DNA from: Siniperca chuatsi
Lineage: Eukaryota > Chordata > Actinopteri > Centrarchiformes > Sinipercidae
Reading direction: 5' to 3'
DNA: 64,000 nucleotides
NCBI RefSeq assembly: GCF_020085105.1
Contig: NC_058064.1
Location: 17,243,823-17,307,822 of the forward strand
Positions 1-13,829 of the stretch are shown piece by piece (position 1 is the stretch's first letter; each line of letters starts with the position of its first letter). A model generated the notes under the pieces. The model saw only the letters and a program-made list of their open reading frames with translations. It ran no database searches and was not told where the DNA came from. A program made the translations under genes and the position numbers.

Positions 1-480
1 TTTTGGGGTTTTTTGGCCACTTGGGGGCAGCGCAACAGCAGATACAGAGCAATAATAGCACCAGATAACTAGTATTCCATCTACTTTTAGCTCTGTTTTG
101 GTCTCCATCAACTCCTGAGGGAAATCCCTGGCTCTGTAGCTGCTAAATGCTCCACTATGTGCACCAGCTAGTCGCTCACGTTGTCTGTCTGCTGCTTGAT
201 GCTGGGTGTGTAGCATACAGTCAGTTAATTATAGCTTTTTCGCTAAAACAACTGCTTACTGTGTCTGAAAATGACACGGATGAGAGCGGTGAGACTGAAC
301 CAAAACAGTAAAGCTGCGGGCCGGAAAACCAAAACAATGAGCTGAAAGACGCTCCGTTGAGCTGAAGGAAACTGCAGAGCCGGGTGATAATTCTCTGTGG
401 CTTTGTCACCACAAGCACCCCCTTTTATATACACGCGGCCATTTGATCCATTGTTATAAAATATTGATTAGTGCAGCTTT
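1..480. repeat. dispersed interspersed repeat (copy 1)
   Basis: This block shares long recognisable stretches with 35440-35780, in the same orientation: the opening 'ggccacttgggggcagc', then 'ttttagctctgttttggt', 'aactcct(g/a)agggaaat', and 'ctagtcgct'. The two copies are diverged and differ by internal insertions, which fits an old interspersed repeat rather than a recent local duplication. The short open frames inside it show no recognisable domain and are not called as genes. The family name is not known to me. Confidence 0.6.
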
Positions 481-2096
481 AAGTTACATGAAAATACACT
501 CAGTTGCCAGTTTATTAGGTACACGTAGCTAAAACTAATAATAATAGTACTGCACTGTACTAAGGTATTTCTAATATTTTTTCCACTTATTAGAAACAAC
601 TCTCTAAAACAGAAAAAAAACGAACATTATAACCTTTATGAAGGCAGGATTTATTGTAGGGCTGTGTGTTATACTGCATTAGTTTTAGCAAGTTGTGCCT
701 AATACACTAGCAACTGCTTGTACATCTTTTCAAGAAAATATGCTACATAATATTCTCTTATATTGTTTACATTAGCCTGTTGTAGATTGCAGAATGGAGT
801 TCACCATTGGCTGAGCTTTGTATTTACCGGTCCGCCACTGAAGCAAACTAAGTGCAAAAGACAAGTATGAGGCTCAGTTAAGAGCAGCCATTTAAACACC
901 GCTACATCGGTCAGATTTCAAGGTTTGTCTTAAACGCAACAAACCCTGTGTACAGACATCCACCGCAGGTCAAACCAGGACACCTCCTCCAGGTATGGAT
1001 GTTATGTTTACAGCCAGCTTTCACTTTTTATAATGATGATAAACGTGCAACATTCGCCACAATATGCACCTTGTATACCGTTTCCCGTCCACAGCGTTTC
1101 ACTCGGGGTGCTGCAACTCTCATCACACCAGCTCTTTCCATCTCCCTGTAATTGCTCTATCAATCTAGCAAAGGAAAAAAAAAACCCCAAAATGAACTGC
1201 CCTGCGTCGTGCGCGCACAGCTCATTTAGCTCCCGGCATAATGAGAGCTGTTGCGTAAAAGCACGATCAATTTCTAATGTGCTAGTTTACAGCGCCCACC
1301 AGACTGACAGCCGAGCCAATACACGACAAGAAGTTTAATGGTGTTTTTTGGAGCAACAGTCTACAGCGATGCATGATGGGAGAACAGGACTCAAAAAGAG
1401 TGCCCGGAGCGCCTCGGAGCAATGAGTGTGTCAAAACGGCTCAGAGGAAAGTGGCGGGGAGAGATGGAGGAGCAGGGATGGCTGGAAAGAAAAATTAAAA
1501 GGTGACTCAGTGATGAACAGCTTTAGTGTTAAATTAAGAAGTCTGTCTCAGCCTCAAGTAACACACAAACAGACATACAATCAAATGTGTGTGCGGACTA
1601 GTTCATTTTAAATCCAGAGACACTATTTGGGATGCAATAAAGATACATAAACTATTATGCACACAAAAGTAGAAAAGCAGGCATTCTTTACAGTGTTAGT
1701 GAATACCATCCCCTTGCAGTAACAGATTTTTCCCCCCATAAAAAAAAAACAACAACTAATCATTCCCCCAAAAACTGAAAAACACTGCAGAGGCCTCCCT
1801 CCCCCGTCTCACCGAGCCATTGCGATCAGCAAGACGGCACTCGGCAGCGTCAGAGGCAAACAACAGCTCAACAGAAAATGATTCCTCAAAGAGCTGTTAA
1901 CGTGATCTGCTAATTTAACATGTTCCATTAGACTAACACGAGAGAGCCGTTAGAGAAACCCCGGGTACACCACGTACTGTTCACAGAAGAAATAGAGAAT
2001 GAGCTCATACAGGACAGAGGGTAGAGAGTCACTTCATGCAGGAAACATTATATGGAGGGCTGTTGCAGCTCTTCTTCAGGTTTCAGAGGAAGCGTG
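481..2096. other. intergenic, downstream of CDC123
   Basis: This is AT-rich DNA between the repeat at the left edge and the CDC123 stop codon. The CDC123 3' UTR must occupy its right-hand part because that gene runs on the minus strand. I saw no exon-like segment on either strand. In human the gene after CDC123 is CAMK1D, but no CAMK1D exon can be supported here. Confidence 0.5.
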
Positions 2097-5000
2097 TCAC
2101 TGTGGTGCGCTCTCCTCCTCCTCTTCCTCCTCCTCAGAATCTTCCTGTTGGCTTTTCTTCTGTAGAGAGGAAAAAGAGCAGGAGAGGAGATTAAACTTCA
2201 AGATGTACCCTGTTCCCCAATTTTATAAATTAATATATTGTAACCACACTTGAGTGTGTAGTAGATTCACACTGGGAAAAAAAGACTTCTGAATTTAGAT
2301 TTGTGATGATGGCGTCATACAGCCAGCCCCAACCCTGGATTACGTTCAATATCAACATTTTTAATAGTCTGACTCTCTACAATATTTGCGCATGGCAACT
2401 ACAGCACAGATTTTAGTTCTGGTAGATTTGGCGACTCCGTCTTCATAACACAAGCACCAGAGTTCCATTTGAAATTACAAATTTATCGATCACTGTGGGG
2501 AGGAAATGTGCTTTGAGTAGCTGCTCCGTCAGAATTACGAGCAACCTGTGTGCAAATATGTTTCCTCTTCAAAATGCCCGGGAGTGCCGGATTACATCAT
2601 TAAGTAACTAATGAATTTCATCCAGTAGGTACATGCGTCGTTTCCTGTGAACCCCTCATGTATGGTCATGCCATTTGAAACCAGTGTGGGAATGGCGGAC
2701 CCTGCCACTGACAATGCAAACTACTATATAAAGAGGTAATTAATTAGTGTAAACACATTTAATAGCTATAGCAAAATAAATATTTTCAAAAACTGGGTTT
2801 GATATGATGAAAATCTTAAGGATTACAACTTTAAGGCTAGGGATACAGCAAATGTTTATGATATGGTTAGGGTCAGGCAACTGAAACACTTGGTTAAGGA
2901 AAGATTACGGTTAATAAACTGAAGAACGTTAATTGCAGGTCTGTGACCGGACGTGAACTCTGGTCTCCTGCATGAAACTCAGACTTGCTACACACCCATC
3001 CACCACCCCGACCTAATGAGAGCTAATACTGACTCGTTTTTCTTTCAGGGTTTCGGTGTTCGACATGTCTGTACTTATTTGTTGAGTTAAAAACTAAGCT
3101 AGCTTCCCAGCATTCTGTGGTTTTCTGAAGCAACAATATCTGCACAACAGCTGCTAGTTAAATACTCTAAGATCTGAAACAACATCCTACCAGTTTGAGG
3201 AAGTCGATGAGTTTGTAGGCGTCTTCTCCGGTGGAGAGGTCAACAAAGTCCCGTGGGATTCTGTAGCTCAGGCAGGGACTGGGCTGCACCGTCACCTCGC
3301 TGGTGGTGTAGCGAAACACCGGGCCTTCCTACACATACAGAGAAACCACATAGTTACCATAAAACTGTTTTCAGTTTTGATTTAAGTGGGGCACGGTCCA
3401 AACAAGAACGCGTGTCATGATGGCTGACCTGCTGCTGGGTGATTTCCCCACCAGACGTCAGCTCCTCCCAGCTGAACAGCAGCGAGTCTGTCACCTCTCC
3501 GAACGGGTTCAGGTCTATCAGCCACACCCTCCCCTGCAACACACACAAAATACACAAGTGCAACTCAGTTTGCAAGTGGCGTTCTTGAAAATTGACTATA
3601 TCAAAATTCATCAGTGTGCTTACCTGGCTATCTCTGTAGACATCAAAAACAACTGTAAAACAGAAAAAAAAAACAACTGTATGAACAACTACATATGCAG
3701 TCATTTAACATTACAGACGTGCATCTGAAAAGAAATGTATCTAAAAGAAAAAAATAAGAAACTCTTAATGCTACCTGAAATTACATTTTCAAATCACAAT
3801 TAAGTGAAAAGTGACACATTTGATCAATGGTTGTCCCGATATCCTGTTTTTGACTGTAAATATTTAATGACTTGCAGAAGCAGTCTGTTTGTGTCTGAGG
3901 AGAGCTGAAGGAGGTGTAAAGCTTTACACAGGCAGAGGAAGAAAAAAGGATGCTGATGCTCACAGTCTTCGTCCAGAAAGTTGTACTGGATGTGCTGGCT
4001 GAAGAATTGCTGTATGGCCTGACAGATCTGCTCCTCCTGCTTCAAGATGTGCTGGTAATACTGAGTGTAGTCTCTCGGGGAGATAGCTGGGAACAGACAC
4101 ATACACCATCAGTGGAGCTCAAATTGAATTTTAGAATTGTTTCTAAATTAGCCTGCTGAGCAAAAGTACAGCTCAAACATTATATCACTGTTAAGATAGA
4201 GGGGTTTTTTTCAAAATAATTCCCATATCAGACATATTAGCTCAGTTTGCTGTGTACAAACAGCGCCCTCTTGCTGTTTTGTGCTGTAAAGCAATCCAGC
4301 ATATTTCCCTTCTAATCCAACTTGGTGGCTCATGGTGTAAAATGCAATGGAGATGTGACAGTGTCTTTAGTTAACAACAATTACTAATATCTTAAAATGT
4401 ACATGTTGATGTTTTTCCAAATGACTGGGGGCAAAACCCAAATGAAGACTGATGGTCTGAGTGTGAGCGGAGAGGTTTTACCGATCAGTTTGTTTTCTTT
4501 GACGAAGCAGCGAAACTCTCCACCAGGAATCAGCTCGCTCCACTTTCTCAGGACCAGCTGAAGACAGAAGAGAAAAAAGTATATAGCAGCATGATGGGAC
4601 ACTAAAACTCATGCTAAACACAAGCTAATGACATAAATATTAAAAAAAAATCATACTGACTTCCCTTTTTTATTTAATGTTACTACCTGTTTACATTTAT
4701 ACACACACACACACACTACCTGTTAATGCCTGCACACATCGCTGTATACATATATATTTATTTTACTACCTGTTTACAAGCTGTTTTATACACATTACAG
4801 TTTATTTTATCACTACTGTACGCCAGTCTACCACAGTATTATATTTTATATAGATTATATTTTAACTTCTGCACTATGTCTTAGATTCTCTTTTTTTTTT
4901 TTACTTGCATAATTTTCTTTATATACATTTTGTGTGAGCATTGTTGGAAGGAGCCTGAGAACAAAGAATTTCATTGCCAGCGACTGCTTCACTGTAATTG

Positions 5001-7873
5001 TTGTGCATGTGACAAATAAAGAACTTGTGCACCACTGCTGGGTGCATAGTTTGTCTTTTGAAAGTTAAATACCTCATAGTTTATGACTGGATCTGGGGAG
5101 TCCTGGTCACTACACAGAAGGAATCTGCACAAAGAAATGAACGACGGTTACGACCGTTACACAGATAAAAACTACAACGAAGGTTCGGTAGCGTCACAAA
5201 AATCAGGACAGTCACGCTGCAAACATGTGGCCTCCAGTGTTGCTCTCAGGACGTTTGAGAGGGAAGTTTTGGAAGAGTCCAACAAACAAGCATATATCAC
5301 ATTGCATTCTCTACTCACACACACAAACAGCTTTCCTGGCTGCGCACTGCAGTAAATCACTCGCTGCACTAAATGTTTGTCATGCAAAGTGGAGAAGCGT
5401 GAGGCATAAATCTACATCACAGCAATTTCTCCAGCTGCCACTTGTGTTTTCCTGCAGATTGAAAGCAGCCCGTGTACACCAAACCTGGTCATATTTTTTT
5501 TTTATATTGGTTGTCATCTAAAAGCAAAATATGGGTATGCGTGTGTGTTGACGTTGGATAGCAAGGCTTACGGCTGCGTGAGGTCGTGGGTGATGAAGTC
5601 TGAACTTTTGAAGAGTAGAAATATATCGCTGAGGCTGTGACACTGCAGGGAACTGTTCAGAGCAATCCAGTTAGCATCCTGAAAGGGACACACACACAAA
5701 TACACACACACACACTTTTTAGGTTATGCCTCAATCCTTAATGCCGGTAGTGATACAGGGAGCAATTCTTATTCTTCACTGGCAAGTACAGCGCTTTTAG
5801 CCAACAAATGATTTGCTTATGCTACAAATAAAAAAAGAAGTCATGTTGACACACTTTTCTAATGAATTTAACACTCTGCTACCTTAAAATGAGGCAGGCA
5901 AACACAGTTTTTCATTTTTCTGCAAGCAGCTGAGTGCAGTATTTTACCCGTGGAGCGCTCCAGTTGAGTTTGGGAAAGATGCGCCCACCCAGGGCGTTTA
6001 TGGCCTCCAGCACTTCAGAGGAGAATTCTGGGAACTCAGGAGCCTAGCAGACAAAAGGTCACATCATCAATGGCAGTCATAATTATTTTAGATTTTTATT
6101 AAATATGCATGCCACAAGCATGGGGGCGATGTGACACATTTCTGTCAAATGCAGAGAGCAATAATACACCATAAAAGTGAGGAGGAATACTTAAAGCTTA
6201 TGTAAGATATTAAAAAAAAATGTATCAGATGGGAAATAATTTCAACATGTTTGTTGGGCTTTAAGAATACAGACTTTGAATGTTCTTACAGTGACAGTGG
6301 TGGTTGTCTCATCATCTGACCACTAGAGGGGAGCAGAGAACAAGAAACAGGATCAGAGGGTACAAATGAACATTTAATACAGTTCTAAGTACTTTTCAAC
6401 TGTTGTGTTGCTGCTCGGTGGTTGTGTGTCCACCGAGCAAAGCAGTTACAAGTAATGTAACAAGACAGATAATTAATGAAGATGATGTGGTGACACCGTT
6501 CCCAGAAAAAAAGCCTCTGAAAACTGCCTAGAAATCTTCAAGACGTTTGATTTTCATGTGTATTTATTCACTAATGTTTCATTATAAATTAACTCTTCAT
6601 TTTAAAAGTGTACTATATCTCAGAGTTTCCCTACTTTTGAGAGGCTGTGGTGGGTCAGCATAACGCCGCTAACCGAAAAGGAGTCTGGTGTCGGTGGAGT
6701 TTTAGCGCCCTATGATGGCGTATGTGCTGTTTCAGTTTTGGAGGCTGTTACATATTTATGTGGAGGAATGTACTTTTCACTCATTTGTAGTCGCCAAAAT
6801 GGTTACTTTTTAAGAAAATAAATGGCTGCACAAAACACTGACTATCTCTAACTTGTCACAAATAACTGCAATGCGTGTACGTAAAAACAAGTGATAAAGT
6901 GACGTCTTAAATTACAGTGGAAGTTTGAAGCTTTTCCTGCGAATAATGTATTTTGTGATTGTGAAATAGTGAAACAAGGACTCATTTTCTTTTAAAGAGA
7001 TGAGACAAAATAAGACACGATACACACTGAAGAGAGTGGACAAATAACCTTAGTTTCTGTTCCCGTACCTGAATGTCCTCCTCTGCATTCGAGTCGCTGT
7101 TATTAGTGTGTGTCTGCTGCGTGTTGTGGTCACTGAAGGGAAGAGAAACGACAGATGAGTATGTGACCATAACAACAGGGTCATCACCTGACAAACACCA
7201 CCATAGCATCTTTACATAGATGCCTCTAAAACACAGCAAGTCATCTTACTGCCATTCAAATACAGGATTTCCCCACGCAGAAGAAACTATTTAAGTCTGT
7301 TTTGAGTTAGTTCAGGAATGTCTACGAACGCTATGTTATTGGCCTTTTTTTACACACTTTATTCCAACAAAGGCAACTTGAACAGAATGTGTGTGTGTGT
7401 TTGAGTGTGTCAGTGGCCTCATACCTCCCAGACACTACCAGTGTCCCATCGTCCAGTAAATAGTCTATTACATTCTGAGGCAGTGGGATAATCTGACTGA
7501 AACAAAGAATAATAATATAACCACATGTAAATACATGTAAATAATAGAATAAACCATAGACAACAAACAGACAGAGGTGGGGGGGAAGAAGGAGGTTGAA
7601 GGAAGCTGTTCTGAAAAGGATTTATACACAACTATTTAGTGATACGCACGATAAAGTTAAAGACAAGACAGAGATGGCAGCTATCTCTCTCTCTCTCTCT
7701 CTGGTAGCTAACGTTAGCTGTTGGCTAAATGGACTATGTTTGATAGTAACAACAATGAAACAATGTTCTGGAATTTCTGTACAAATGTCAGCTGTCTACC
7801 TTTTAATCGTATGTTTCTTGAATATCGGATACCAAACCGAAAACTGACAATTGACAACTTGCTCCTTCTTCAT
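2097..7873 (-). CDS. cdc123: CDC123, eIF2 assembly chaperone (D123 family)
   Basis: Minus-strand coding exons: 7800-7873, 7425-7496, 7069-7132, 6290-6322, 5948-6043, 5572-5678, 5073-5124, 4482-4557, 3964-4086, 3624-3652, 3429-3533, 3191-3328, 2097-2159. All junctions are GT-AG and phase-consistent, giving 1032 nt and 343 aa; human is 336 aa. The N-terminus [16 protein letters not shown], the block FPKLNWSAP (exon 5948-6043), and the ATP-grasp core identify the family. The Mg/ATP-binding acids are visible as D236 (FDVYRD), D249 and N251 ([13 protein letters not shown]). The protein ends in an acidic tail of eight consecutive Glu. Known role: a cytosolic chaperone that binds eIF2 gamma and promotes eIF2 heterotrimer assembly, so it is needed for translation initiation. 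It is divergent from NUDT5, 1.2 kb away. Confidence 0.96.
4655..5045 (+). mobile_element. LINE 3' tail remnant in a CDC123 intron
   Basis: An AT-rich block with repeated 'ctacctgtttaca' units ends in 'aaagaatttcattgcc' and 'gacaaataaagaacttg', a layout I recognise from 3' ends of fish CR1/Rex-type LINEs. It lies between the CDC123 exons 4482-4557 and 5073-5124. No reverse transcriptase sequence remains. Confidence 0.5.
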
Positions 7874-9045
7874 GCTGCAATATCCTGTAACGGAAAAGTG
7901 TCCATCAATAAATATCTTCCGACCCCCTGATTTTTAGAGAGGGCCCTGACATTTTGAGGCGATATTGCTCTGTATTTGCACTGCTATGAATTCATGTTTA
8001 ATGGATTTCAATGACACTGGATTTAAATGGAGGCTTTATTGCTGGAATTCTGTAATAAATGAGTGTTTTCAGAGGGGGACGTCTTTTTGAGACGCACGTG
8101 TAGGCGTGGTCGATGTAAAACCCTCTGCGACATAGATCGTTTATTAATATAAGCAATCACTCAACACCTTTAAAAAAATTACAATTTTCATTCTCACAAT
8201 TCACAGACCTATATTTTTCAAATGTGACGTAATGGATCCAGCTAACATCATCAATAAGCATAATCAATACGACAGGAGCCAGTATCTTTAGATAGAGTGA
8301 AAACATTAAATTGGGAGCACAGTCTCACAGTTTTAGTAGCTTTTTTGTTTTGTTTTTTGCTTAAGTTATTGTCTTGATAGTTCCATGTCTTTCTTGGAAA
8401 CATGAACATTAGCAAATTTACATTTATGAACGGAAAACTTTGCAAAAAATACAATGAGATTGATTAGAAAATACTCTTTTTCATATATTGTGTTAATCCT
8501 TAAAAAACTCAAAAACACATTTTCCAATAGAAGCTCAAAGTTACAGATAATATTAGCCAAGATAAATCTACAAATATCTTGCCACAGTTTACGGGTATGT
8601 TTACATTTCTCTTTCACCGTGCTGAAGGATAAAACTGGACTCCGGTGACGTTTTGCGGTACCCGGAAGTAGTGGCAGAGTGACTCCTCCCTACTTCTATA
8701 CCATCTTTACTACTACTTACACACGGTTGGGATTTCACGTGAGTTAAGTTTAGTTTTTTTCCATTTTAAATGATTGTTTAAAGTTTAAAACACACGAGCT
8801 ACGAAACCCGGTGGCATTGTTTCGTGTAAAGCAGCTAGCGACCGTAAAAGAAACAAAGAAACACAAAAGCTAAATGTGGAAATGTAACTGGGCTAGTGGT
8901 GGAACTTCGTTAGCGTTGCCTTCTGTAGCAGCTAATTTAATTGAGCAACTCATGATCGGAAACCTCAAGTCTCGTCAGCATTGAAATGGTGGCTATAACT
9001 TTCTGACTCGACTTTCCTCCGTTTTCAGTTGTCCAGATATTGAAA
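7874..9045. promoter_or_regulatory. divergent promoter region CDC123 / NUDT5
   Basis: These 1172 bases separate the two start codons, which face away from each other. A consensus ETS site CCGGAAGT lies at 8662-8669, next to a CRE-like 'ggtgacgttt' at 8644-8653. Just downstream, 'ttcac|gtgagt' at 8738/8739 looks like the donor of a non-coding first exon of NUDT5, with the acceptor 'gttttcag' at 9021-9028. The same head-to-head pairing exists in human. Exact transcription starts cannot be read from sequence alone. Confidence 0.6.
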
Positions 9046-12000
9046 ATGAGCAACTCTGAAGAACCGAAAGTGATTACTGCTCCACACATAGTGAAAGAAG
9101 AGGTACGTCTGTTTTTTTTAGTGGTTCGTACGGGATTTGTCCGTTAAAACGCTTTAAAAAGCTGTAATGTACACTGAGAGGTTTAATAGCTACACCTGCA
9201 AAATGCTATTTAATACAATAGCACAGCAATAAATCATGTCTTTGTGAGGCCTATAATGTGCACTTTTATTGAGACTTTGTCATATGCATTCCTTTGGCTG
9301 CAGTTAGTGTTGGACTTCATTACTGAATCAACAAATCTCAAGTAATACTGATTATTATTATTATTCTATAAGTGTAAGCTTCACAAGCTTGTACAGGTCT
9401 GCCTAATCACCTGATACGTCAGTTTATAGTAATAGTTTCATCTTAGCATGACCTTATAGTTTTGATAAAACTGGTGCAGAGACTGTGGAATCAGCTCTGG
9501 TCTGTCTATGCACAATGATGCAAAATCCACACTGCTGAATGATGCATCGTTTACTTATGGCTATTTCACAGTCTTTTGATTAGCCATTTGACTTATACAA
9601 TAACAGCCTTTCAGTATACCACATAAATGCTCCTCTGTAAGAAGTTTCCACTGTTGGTTGTTGCAGTTGGGTAAGATTAGTAGAGTTGTAGCTCACATTG
9701 TAATTTCAGAGTTTTTGTTTCTTTACTGAGCAGTTTAGCTGAAAAGCATTGTGATTACAGAGCAGCATGTCGCGTTTGGTGCCGTTTAGATCAGTCATCT
9801 TAGCCTGGTGTGTTTACGCTCTGTGCCTGTAGCTCATTACAGCAGGAAAGTGGGCGAAGCTGGAGAAGACGACATACGTGGACCCTGCTGGAAACACCAG
9901 GTACTGTTCTGTTCGGTCTTTGGCTGACATGACTACACAATCACACAAGTTTCCTGCATACAGTTTCACTCCCTGTTTTCATCCGCCAGAACCTGGGAGA
10001 CCGTGAAAAGGACAACGAGACGAACCAACACAGAAGCGGACGGTGAGTGTCTCTGTTTGGTTTTGTCAGTCGCGCTTGCGCTGGAGTTGTACAGGCTCTG
10101 ACGCACTTTTCCTGCAGGTGTTGGAATCATCGCCCTGCTGAAACGGACGCTCCATAAAGACTGCGTAGTGATGGTGAAGCAGTTTCGTCCTCCTATGGGA
10201 TGCTGCACTCTGGAGTTTCCTGCAGGTCAGAAAGTTTTTCGTGGATTCCTCCAACGCTCTCTGTAGACGTTGTCATACCCCACTACTTACCAATACTGGT
10301 CCTGAATTTCACCAAAACAGACCCTGAAAATGATTGAAAAGTCCTTAAATTTGATATCCAACTTTTCACGTAATGTAGTTTTGTTCCTTAGTCCCCGAAA
10401 CATTTTACGTGTTTGATTCTTTCACCCACACAATGGGGCTGTTAGGACTTTTGTTAACTATTGACGCTACATATCTGTGTTTTCTGACACTTAGAATGTT
10501 GTCTCTGCTGTGCTCAGGGTTGATTGACGAGGGGGAAAGTGCGGAGGCCGCTGCGCTGAGGGAGCTAAAAGAAGAAACCGGCTACAAAGGGGAAGTAGTA
10601 GGAATCACTCCAGGTATCATCGCACAAAGACGAGCCGTACACTTGATTGCATTAGCTGCCTCTCTTGGCTGTGTCTTATCTCCTGTGTGTGGCAGAGAGG
10701 TTCAGGGGTCAGCGGTGCAACGTGAAAAGAGGTCCCCCACTCATTTTTAGCTTAGGAAGTTGTAATGCAAGTAGTAACGTTATTGTTGTTTTGATCGCAG
10801 TGACCTGTCTGGACCCCGGACTGTCTAACTGCACAACCCAGATGGTCATGGTCAACATCAATGGAGACGAAATGGAGAATATCAACCCAACGCAACAGCT
10901 CGGTGAGAAGACTGCCTCTGTTATACACTTAGTAATTCATTTATTTGCTTCCCTTATTTGCAGTGAACTACATGTGTTAAACACAGTTGCAGATACCTGT
11001 CTCTTTCTTACTGTACAAACAGCCTTATCGACATGCAGACAGACACATTTAGGTAGTTTGCAGCTGTGTGTTAATGATTAAGTTGCAGCTAAATAATTAC
11101 CAGTAGATGATGATGATTATTATTATTATTAATACTAAGCTCACGGTGATGAGGGTCACGTGGTTTTCCTGTTGTCTATTATAGAAGCAGCTCCTGCTCC
11201 AGTGGCTACAATGCCATCCGGGTCGAAATGTTTTATTACTCACCTTCAGCTGTAATATTAATCCTGTCCGAATGGGGATTTAGTCTTAAGGATTAGAATG
11301 GCTCAATCTGAACTGACATGGACCTTAAATATGTTACCGAGATCAACTAAAACAAACAAACAAATAAAACTTAATGTAAAAGTAATATTTCATCTGTGTG
11401 GTGTGCATTATGGCTTTCCAGTTTACTGAGGGGTTCAACTAAAGGGTTTTATTTGTAGATTTTATAGGCAAGTATTTTGTCGTTGTTAGGAAAAATGCTC
11501 TCACTGCAGCAGCTGCCTCTGGGTCTTTATGTAGGTCTCTGTCCAGAGACTGTCAGTTCGATTTGGCCGACTCCTTATGCACTGCTTTCAGTCAAGTCAT
11601 GTTTTGGCTTCTAACTTCACGTCAGACCATCTTTATTTCTGTCACAGTACACTCTGCAATGACACGCTGCTGACAGCTGTAGAAATATTTTATTTGGGGG
11701 TCCCCTAATACAGCCACTGTCCGTTTTCAACAGACAGATTTCTTAAAGGTCGGTAGTTTGAAAGTCTTCTTTTTACTCTTGGGTCATTTTTTTTGTTTTT
11801 ATTGAACTAGCCTAGTGTAGACTACAAGACTTTTAAAAACTCAGACAGTTGACACATGAGGTGTGTTAGGTTAATGATGAAATCTCCCAAATGTGCACCT
11901 ACTTATGAACGGGTGGCATTCAGCAAGTTGAAACATGCAACTTACAAGAAGTTTGTGAAGTTACAGTGACAGGGTTTATTGAATCTGACTTGAAACACCC

Positions 12001-12533
12001 GAAACCTCACAGAAAAAATAAGAGATTTATGATAAGAATGCGAAAATGTTTTTGCATGAGGCCCCGTGTCTTCTAAACATTGCCATAAGGCTCATGCCTA
12101 CTATGCTGTATTTTAAGAATACATTTGTCTGTAATTAAAAAAAAAAAACATGTTGAATAATCTTGTTCTTTTATTCTTCCACAGGTGACGGAGGTGAGTT
12201 ATGTTCCTTATTATATCAGAAATAATCCTTTCCTCTAATAAAGCAATTCATCACACAAGACTTTATCCTCCCTTTCCAGAATTTGTTGAAGTCGTTCTTT
12301 TGCCACTTGACGAATTCCAGACGAAAATAGATGGTGAGGCTGAGATGTTATCATGTGAGCCATACAAGCATTCAGACCGTCCCAAACACACTAGCTGACA
12401 CTTGGTTTGTTTTTATCCCGCAGATCTGCTGAAGAAAGAAAAAATCGTGGTGGACGCTAAAGTGTACATCTTTGCCATGGGGATGGTTCAGGCCTTCTTT
12501 AAGCCGAGGGAGCTCCCTCTCCTGAAGCAGTGA
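9046..12533 (+). CDS. nudt5: NUDT5, ADP-sugar pyrophosphatase (Nudix hydrolase)
   Basis: Exons: 9046-9102, 9833-9900, 9990-10042, 10118-10225, 10518-10613, 10801-10902, 12185-12193, 12280-12333, 12424-12533. Total is 657 nt, 218 aa (human 219). The Nudix box G-x5-E-x7-REL-x-EE-x-G-Y is intact at residues 96-118, carrying the metal-binding glutamates E111, E114 and E115. The two tryptophans that stack on the substrate base in the human enzyme are present (W26 and W44). It hydrolyses ADP-ribose and related ADP-sugars, and handles 8-oxo-dGDP; it can also make nuclear ATP from ADP-ribose in mammals. Exon 7 is only 9 nt and restores GDGEFVEV. The start ATG follows an apparent 5' UTR intron. A polyadenylation signal AATAAA lies at 13689-13694. 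Confidence 0.97.
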
Positions 12534-13829
12534 AGCAAAATGTCCAGGATGAGAATGAGTGGAAGAAAGAGTCTTTTCTGTTACATAGGGCTCCTACACA
12601 GGACTGGAAAATTAGTCATGAAAAGGAAATAGAGGACGTACAAATTGTAATAAGGAATTGTATGAAAAGTTGCAATTTTAGACTCCATGTAACCTCGTAT
12701 TTTAATATTTGTTTCTATGAAGTGTAATGACCACCCATAGAGCAATATGGCAGTTAGAAGACACAATACAACTGTGTGCAAATCATACTAAACACAAAAA
12801 TCTTGAAATCAAATTATGAGCTCAAAGTCTTGAAAAGGCCTTTGTTCCAGAAACTGAACCTATGAAGGAGCCCTGTTTACACTACATGTACTGGACCACT
12901 TTTTGTCCTCAGTACGGAGGTACTACCACACACCTCAAGGCCTGAAACACACTCTGGTGGCCAGTTCTTTGTACACTTAACTCAGAATATGTTTCACGCT
13001 GTAGTCTTGTATGCCTTAAGTGGCAAATAGTCATTCCCAGGTTTTTATGAGATTACGAGTAGTGTGACAAGATGCAGTTTGTTTGTAATTTTTATTTAGT
13101 GATTGTAAGACATTCCTTTACATGTGCTAGCATACTGTTTTGCTGACTTAATGGGAGCAAACAATCAACCTTTAAACACTTTTCCTATGAAAAACTGGCT
13201 ATTGGTGAAGTACGTTGCAGTTCTTGCTTCATTCAGTTTATTGTATTCTTCTGTTTCTCTTGGAAAACGTCAGCGGTCACAGATTTTGGTGTCAGTCCGT
13301 CGGAATTATTGCACCAACATTTAACATCATACAGAGATCAGTCAATCCACAGAACCCGAAAGCAACGGACAGCTGAATTGTGCAAGCTCACATCCTCCTT
13401 CTGGACTTTGTCTAAAGGCATCCTGTGAAAAGAAGAAATTCACTCACTAACTTAAGAGGAAGTAGAGGAGCCATTAGTCACAAAATAACTCAAGCATTGT
13501 GGTAATAGTTACATACAGTATTTGATTGGTTTATTAACAACAGTATTAACACTTTCTCTTGTACTGTATTGATAAAGAAAATAACAGATTAATAGGAAAC
13601 AATTCATGCTGCGTCCCAGCTTTGTTATAGTGCAGTTAACTGGACATTGATGCTGTACTTCATAGCAACTAGAGAGTACTGACCAGTGAATAAATGTGAT
13701 ACTACCTTTGCTCTAATATGTGATTCTGTCTCAAACTCACTTGTCAGCAACAACTGAGCGAACGAAAGAAGGGAAAGTACTTATTTAAGTGTATGTAAGT
13801 CTATGACATGCTACATTAGTAGTATAAAA
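12534..13829. other. NUDT5 3' UTR and intergenic DNA
   Basis: The stretch follows the NUDT5 stop codon. AATAAA at 13689-13694 is the best polyadenylation signal I see, which would make a 3' UTR of about 1.2 kb. No other gene is supported; the short open frames here lack domains and splice context. Confidence 0.5.

Noticed and set aside
1-2096. Exons of CAMK1D, expected next to CDC123
   Set aside because: No kinase sequence found on either strand; the small frames have no domain or splice support.
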